Below, piece by piece: positions 5,737 to 8,426 of a stretch of 8,426 nt of DNA. The stretch is from contig CAXMOO010000016.1 in NCBI GenBank assembly GCA_964195005.1, positions 1 to 8,426 of the forward strand, given 5' to 3'. The DNA is from JAUXLW01 sp964195005 (GTDB taxonomy: Bacteria > Actinomycetota > Acidimicrobiia > Spongiisociales > SHLN01). The position numbers were made by a program, and so were the translations under genes. The notes beneath the pieces are model-generated. The model was not told where the DNA came from, made no database searches, and was given only the letters and a program-made list of their open reading frames with translations. Positions within the stretch are counted from its first letter, which is position 1. Each line of letters begins with the position of its first letter.

Positions 5737-7121
5737 GGTTCGACCTTGTTGTGCGCAACGGCCGGGTGGTGGACGGTGATGAAGTGCTCGAAGCCGACGT
5801 GGGGCTTAGCGAAGGAGTGGTGGCGGCGCTGGGACCCGGTCTGGGCCCCGGTGAGGCCGAAATCGAAGCGGGTGGGCGCTTCGTAATTCCCGGCGGGGTG
5901 GATAGCCACGTTCATCTCGGGCAGGTGTCATCCATGGGCGACGTAACTGCTGATGACTTCTGGACAGGATCTCGTTCCGCAGTGCACGGCGGGACCACGA
6001 CCATCGTTCCCTTCGCCGCCCAGCATCGGGGCCTTTCGGGACTGGAAGTCTTGCATGATGCCCTGGAGCGGGCCCGGCAACAGGCGACCATTGACTTCGC
6101 ATTCCACGTCATCATCACCGACTGGGCCCGGGCCGAGCCGGAGTTGCCGCAGGCAGCCGGCCTGGGGATTGTCGGGGTCAAGGTCTATCTCACCTACGAC
6201 CGACTCAAGCTCGATGGGTCTCAGATCCTGGCGGTCATGGCTGCGGCTCGAGATCTGGGTTTGACCGTGATGATTCATGCCGAGGATGATGCGATGGTGA
6301 CCGCCGGCAGGGAGCGGGCGATTGCCGCCGGTGAGTTAGGGGCTAGGGGCCATGCCGCCTCGCACAGCCCATCGGCCGAGCTGGCAGGCGTCACGGCGGC
6401 CATTGCGCTGGCGGAGGAGGCAGGGACCGCACTCTATCTAGCCCATATATCCACTCCCGAGGCAATTGCGGTGGCCACCGGGGGCCGGGCTCGAGGTCTG
6501 GATGTCACTGTCGAGACCTGCCCCCATTACTTGCTGCTCGATGAGGCCCTGCTGGATCAGCCCATCGAAACCGCCGCACCATTCATGTCCAGCCCACCCG
6601 TGCGGGGCTCGTCTGAGCGGGCGGGGCTGCTGGCGGCCCTGGCCAGAGGAGAGATCGACGTAGTGGCTTCAGATCATTCGCCATACACGATGGAGCAGAA
6701 GTTGCCGGATGGGGCGGCGACTTCATTTACCAGAGTCGCCAATGGCCTGCCGGGAGTGGAGTTACGTCTTCCGCTCTTGTATTCGGCATGTGTGGCCACG
6801 TCCGTCTTGCCGATCACGGATTTTGTGAGGCTGATTTCCACCAACCCGGCCAAGGCATGTGGCCTCTATCCGCGGAAAGGCTCTTTGGCCCCGGGGGCCG
6901 ACGCTGATCTGGTGGTCTGGAGCGAAGAAGCCAGGACTGTCCATTACGACGCCTTGCACGATGCCGTGGGGTACACGCCGTACGAGGGCATGGAATTGAC
7001 CGGCTGGCCGGAAGTGGTGATTGCAAGGGGCGAGGTGCTAGTGGCTGAGGGGAGTGACGCGACTAGCCGGGGCCGGGGCAAGTTCGTTGCCCGTCTTGCC
7101 CCGGCTGGTGAGCGGGGTTAG
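5733..7121 (+). CDS. Dihydropyrimidinase / hydantoinase family cyclic amidohydrolase
   Basis: A 462-aa cytosolic zinc amidohydrolase that opens cyclic ureides (hydantoins, dihydropyrimidines) to N-carbamoyl amino acids. The binuclear site is complete: D-S-H59-V-H61, carboxylated Lys in G-V-K150-V-Y, H182 (I-H-A-E-D), H238 (A-H-I-S-T) and D314 (S-D-H-S-P). Tyr155, the oxyanion/substrate Tyr of D-hydantoinases, is present at the same spacing from K150. Other family marks are E-T-C-P-H-Y-L, S-P-P-V-R and N-G-L-P-G-V-E-L-R. Dihydropyrimidinases usually have H-A-E-N after strand 5, but here it is H-A-E-D, so exact substrate and stereopreference are open; allantoinase and dihydroorotase are less likely. 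It starts with GTG 5733, overlapping the preceding stop in a GTGA, and ends in a 4-base tail-to-tail overlap with the minus-strand PepSY gene. It is the last gene of the racemase-lyase-hydantoinase unit. Confidence 0.9.
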   Translation: MRFDLVVRNGRVVDGDEVLEADVGLSEGVVAALGPGLGPGEAEIEAGGRFVIPGGVDSHVHLGQVSSMGDVTADDFWTGSRSAVHGGTTTIVPFAAQHRGLSGLEVLHDALERARQQATIDFAFHVIITDWARAEPELPQAAGLGIVGVKVYLTYDRLKLDGSQILAVMAAARDLGLTVMIHAEDDAMVTAGRERAIAAGELGARGHAASHSPSAELAGVTAAIALAEEAGTALYLAHISTPEAIAVATGGRARGLDVTVETCPHYLLLDEALLDQPIETAAPFMSSPPVRGSSERAGLLAALARGEIDVVASDHSPYTMEQKLPDGAATSFTRVANGLPGVELRLPLLYSACVATSVLPITDFVRLISTNPAKACGLYPRKGSLAPGADADLVVWSEEARTVHYDALHDAVGYTPYEGMELTGWPEVVIARGEVLVAEGSDATSRGRGKFVARLAPAGERG

Positions 7122-7432
7122 TCGTCGTTCTCGTCATCAGCCTCGGTGCTCACCACGTTGAACGCTTCATCGAGCTGAACGTCCACCTGTGAGCCGTCGT
7201 CTTTTGTGACCTCCACCTCGTACTTGCTCTCCTCGTCATCAATCTCGGTCCCGGTGACCGTACCCTCGCCCAGGTGGGCCAGGGCGGCGTTTGTAGCTTG
7301 CTGGTAGGCCGGGCCGGTTATCGGCCGGTCGGTGGCGTCGTCATCGTTAGTGCTCAATGCGACGCCCGTGCCCGCCGCGGTCAGTCCCACGATGGTTATG
7401 GAGGCGATGAGGAGCTTGGTCCGTTTTTTCAT
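7118..7432 (-). CDS. Small exported PepSY-like domain protein
   Basis: A 104-aa protein with a basic start (M-K-K-R-T-K), a hydrophobic segment at about residues 8-26 (signal peptide or membrane anchor) and then an acidic outer part. Residues about 38-95 follow the PepSY pattern: a helix (Y-Q-Q-A-T-N-A-A-L-A), then G-T-V-T-G-T-E, K-Y-E-V-E-V-T-K-D-D-G and V-D-V-Q-L-D-E-A-F-N-V-V. PepSY domains are often proposed to inhibit proteases or sense extracytoplasmic conditions; small solitary versions in Gram-positives frequently sit near two-component systems. A Shine-Dalgarno AGAGAGGA (plus-strand 7437-7444) precedes the ATG by 4 bases. It lies downstream of pncB on the same strand, but the repeat array and a -10 element between them suggest its own regulated promoter. 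The acidic tail ends A-D-D-E-N-D-D. Function is inferred from the domain only. Confidence 0.75.
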   Translation of the reverse strand: MKKRTKLLIASITIVGLTAAGTGVALSTNDDDATDRPITGPAYQQATNAALAHLGEGTVTGTEIDDEESKYEVEVTKDDGSQVDVQLDEAFNVVSTEADDENDD

Positions 7433-7455
7433 GAGTTCCTCTCTGTCGTGGAACC

Positions 7456-7461
7456 AACGTA
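7456..7461 (-). promoter_or_regulatory. Candidate -10 element (TACGTT) of the PepSY gene
   Basis: Read on the minus strand, TACGTT fits TAnnnT and would start transcription near 7449, giving a leader of about 17 bases that contains the Shine-Dalgarno. No consensus -35 is present at the right spacing; the CTGA repeat array occupies that place, as at activator-dependent promoters. Confidence 0.4.
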
Positions 7462-7471
7462 CGGCAAAGAA

Positions 7472-7517
7472 CCTGAAGAGATCCTGAGATTCCTGAAACT
7501 CACCTGAAGATTCTGAG
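7472..7517 (-). promoter_or_regulatory. Five-copy TCAG (plus-strand CTGA) direct-repeat array, likely response-regulator operator
   Basis: On the plus strand CTGA begins at 7473, 7484, 7493, 7504 and 7513, with steps of 11, 9, 11 and 9. On the minus strand the central copies read TTCAGG, TTTCAGG, TCTCAGG and CTTCAGG. Steps near one helical turn put all copies on the same DNA face. The array covers roughly -23 to -68 relative to the proposed PepSY start point. This is the layout expected for an OmpR/PhoB-family response regulator; the protein itself is not in the window. Confidence 0.55.
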
Positions 7518-7521
7518 GGAG

Positions 7522-8426
7522 TCAGCCCCGTAGTCGCTGCTGGGTTCTCTCTGCGAGTCGTGAGAGCTCTTCCGATATCACGACCTTATAGGGAGGTTCG
7601 GGTCCCACGAGGCTGTGAAGCCGGGACGGCAATGCCGCCACGCTCTCCGCCCGTCGCTCTCTAATATCGGTGAGGAGTTCAGGGTCAAGCGTCCGGGTCC
7701 CGCCGGCCATCACTTCTGCCAGCAGCGGGCGCCCATCTTGGGTTCCCTCACTTTCCAGCGCCAGCAGATCATGATCCCGGCGGCGCCAAACCTGCTTGCG
7801 GCCGGGAACGGTCACCTTGCCAGATGACAGCTTCATCACAGGGCCGCCGTCGTCCTCGACGAGCTTGTAAACCACTCCCAGGCTGGGGGCGTCGCTAGAG
7901 GTGCCGAGGCGGGTACCAACCCCGAACGAGTCAATCGGGCACCCGGAAGCAACGATCTCGGCGATGCGCCACTCGTCGAGGTCTCCCGAGGCGAAGATCT
8001 CTATCGCCGATTGGCCGGCGTGGTCGAGGATCCGCCTCACGGACATCCCCAGCCGAACCAGGTCTCCCGAATCAATCCGCACTCCATGGATGACTATGCC
8101 CTCAGCAGTGAGCTCGTTGGCCACCTCGGCCGCCACTCGGGCGCCCTTCTCGGTGTCATACGTGTCGATCAGGAGCACTGCGTCATGTGGGTGAGCCCTG
8201 GCAAACTGTCGAAAAGCCTCGGCCTCGGAGTCGTAGGAAAGCACGAAAGAATGAGCCATCGTGCCTGCCACCGGGACCCCGTACAAGTGCCCGGCCAGCG
8301 AGGTCGAGGTGGCCGCCGCTCCGCCGATGAAGCTGGCGCGAGCGGCTTTGAGGGCAGCATCGGCACCGTGGACACGGCGGGCTGAGAAGTCGACAAAGGA
8401 GCGATCCCCACAGGCGATGGCGACCC
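7522..8426 (-). CDS. pncB: Nicotinate phosphoribosyltransferase, 5' partial
   Basis: The minus-strand frame is open from the window edge to the TGA at 7522-7524, giving about 300 C-terminal residues; roughly the first third lies beyond the window. The TTG at 8284-8286 is an internal Leu codon, because the family homology continues upstream (V-D-F-S-A-R-R-V-H-G-A-D, then F-I-G-G-A-A-A-T-S-T). The enzyme joins nicotinate to PRPP, with ATP hydrolysis, to form nicotinate mononucleotide in the Preiss-Handler NAD salvage route. Diagnostic motifs: G-T-M-A-H-S with the conserved His, L-I-D-T-Y-D-T-E-K-G, G-V-R-I-D-S-G-D-L, F-A-S-G-D-L-D-E, and S-F-G-V-G-T-R-L-G-T-S for PRPP/phosphate binding, followed by V-Y-K-L-V-E. 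All are intact, so no decay is visible. It reads toward the PepSY gene, with 89 bases between them. Confidence 0.93.
   Translation of the reverse strand, partial: VAIACGDRSFVDFSARRVHGADAALKAARASFIGGAAATSTSLAGHLYGVPVAGTMAHSFVLSYDSEAEAFRQFARAHPHDAVLLIDTYDTEKGARVAAEVANELTAEGIVIHGVRIDSGDLVRLGMSVRRILDHAGQSAIEIFASGDLDEWRIAEIVASGCPIDSFGVGTRLGTSSDAPSLGVVYKLVEDDGGPVMKLSSGKVTVPGRKQVWRRRDHDLLALESEGTQDGRPLLAEVMAGGTRTLDPELLTDIRERRAESVAALPSRLHSLVGPEPPYKVVISEELSRLAERTQQRLRG

Noticed and set aside
7099..7117. CCCCG/CGGGG hairpin at the end of the hydantoinase gene as a terminator
   Set aside because: Only five base pairs, inside coding sequence, with no T-tract; expected by chance in GC-rich DNA.
8284..8286. 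TTG as start of nicotinate phosphoribosyltransferase
   Set aside because: Conserved family sequence continues in frame upstream to the window edge; this codon is an internal Leu.

Overview
The window is GC-rich with frequent GTG starts. It carries an MT0933-type small protein, FG-GAP-like WDGDG repeats and short actinobacterial-style promoters. Together these suggest an actinobacterium, perhaps of the Acidimicrobiia type, but the lineage is an inference from gene style and no phylogenetic marker is present. No tRNA, rRNA, CRISPR array or mobile element was seen.

Layout: (1) Bases 1-1205 hold the 3' part of a secreted-type SGNH/GDSL hydrolase fused to four WDGDG (FG-GAP-like) repeats. It ends inside a perfect 10-bp hairpin (1192-1218). 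(2) Bases 1289-3825 hold a two-gene unit: an M20-type N-carbamoyl-amino-acid/allantoate amidohydrolase and an overlapping formimidoylglutamate deiminase (hutF). (3) Bases 3885-4079 hold a 64-aa MT0933-like antitoxin-family protein, apparently with its own promoter. (4) Bases 4140-7121 hold a three-gene unit: an Asp/Glu/hydantoin racemase, a DapA-superfamily lyase with an unusual active site, and a dihydropyrimidinase/hydantoinase. (5) On the minus strand are the C-terminal two thirds of nicotinate phosphoribosyltransferase (7522-8426) and, downstream of it, a small exported PepSY-type protein (7118-7432). A striking array of five CTGA repeats lies between these two.

How the genes fit together: hydantoinase, hydantoin racemase and N-carbamoyl-amino-acid amidohydrolase are the three enzymes of the classical hydantoin-to-amino-acid route. 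Here they flank hutF, which makes N-formylglutamate in histidine breakdown. One chemically consistent reading is a glutamate-yielding catabolic island. Formimidoylglutamate (from histidine) and hydantoin-5-propionate (from oxidised imidazolone propionate or from ergothioneine breakdown) would both be opened and N-deacylated to glutamate. The M20 amidohydrolase could serve as N-carbamoylglutamate hydrolase, N-formylglutamate hydrolase or both. This is inference; no hutH, hutU, hutI, hutG or transporter gene lies in the window. The DapA-like enzyme has no assigned place in such a route and is the least explained member.

The most interesting non-coding signals are the periodic CTGA array in front of the PepSY gene, an apparent leaderless GTG start of the amidohydrolase, and the stop-codon-in-loop hairpin at 1192-1218.
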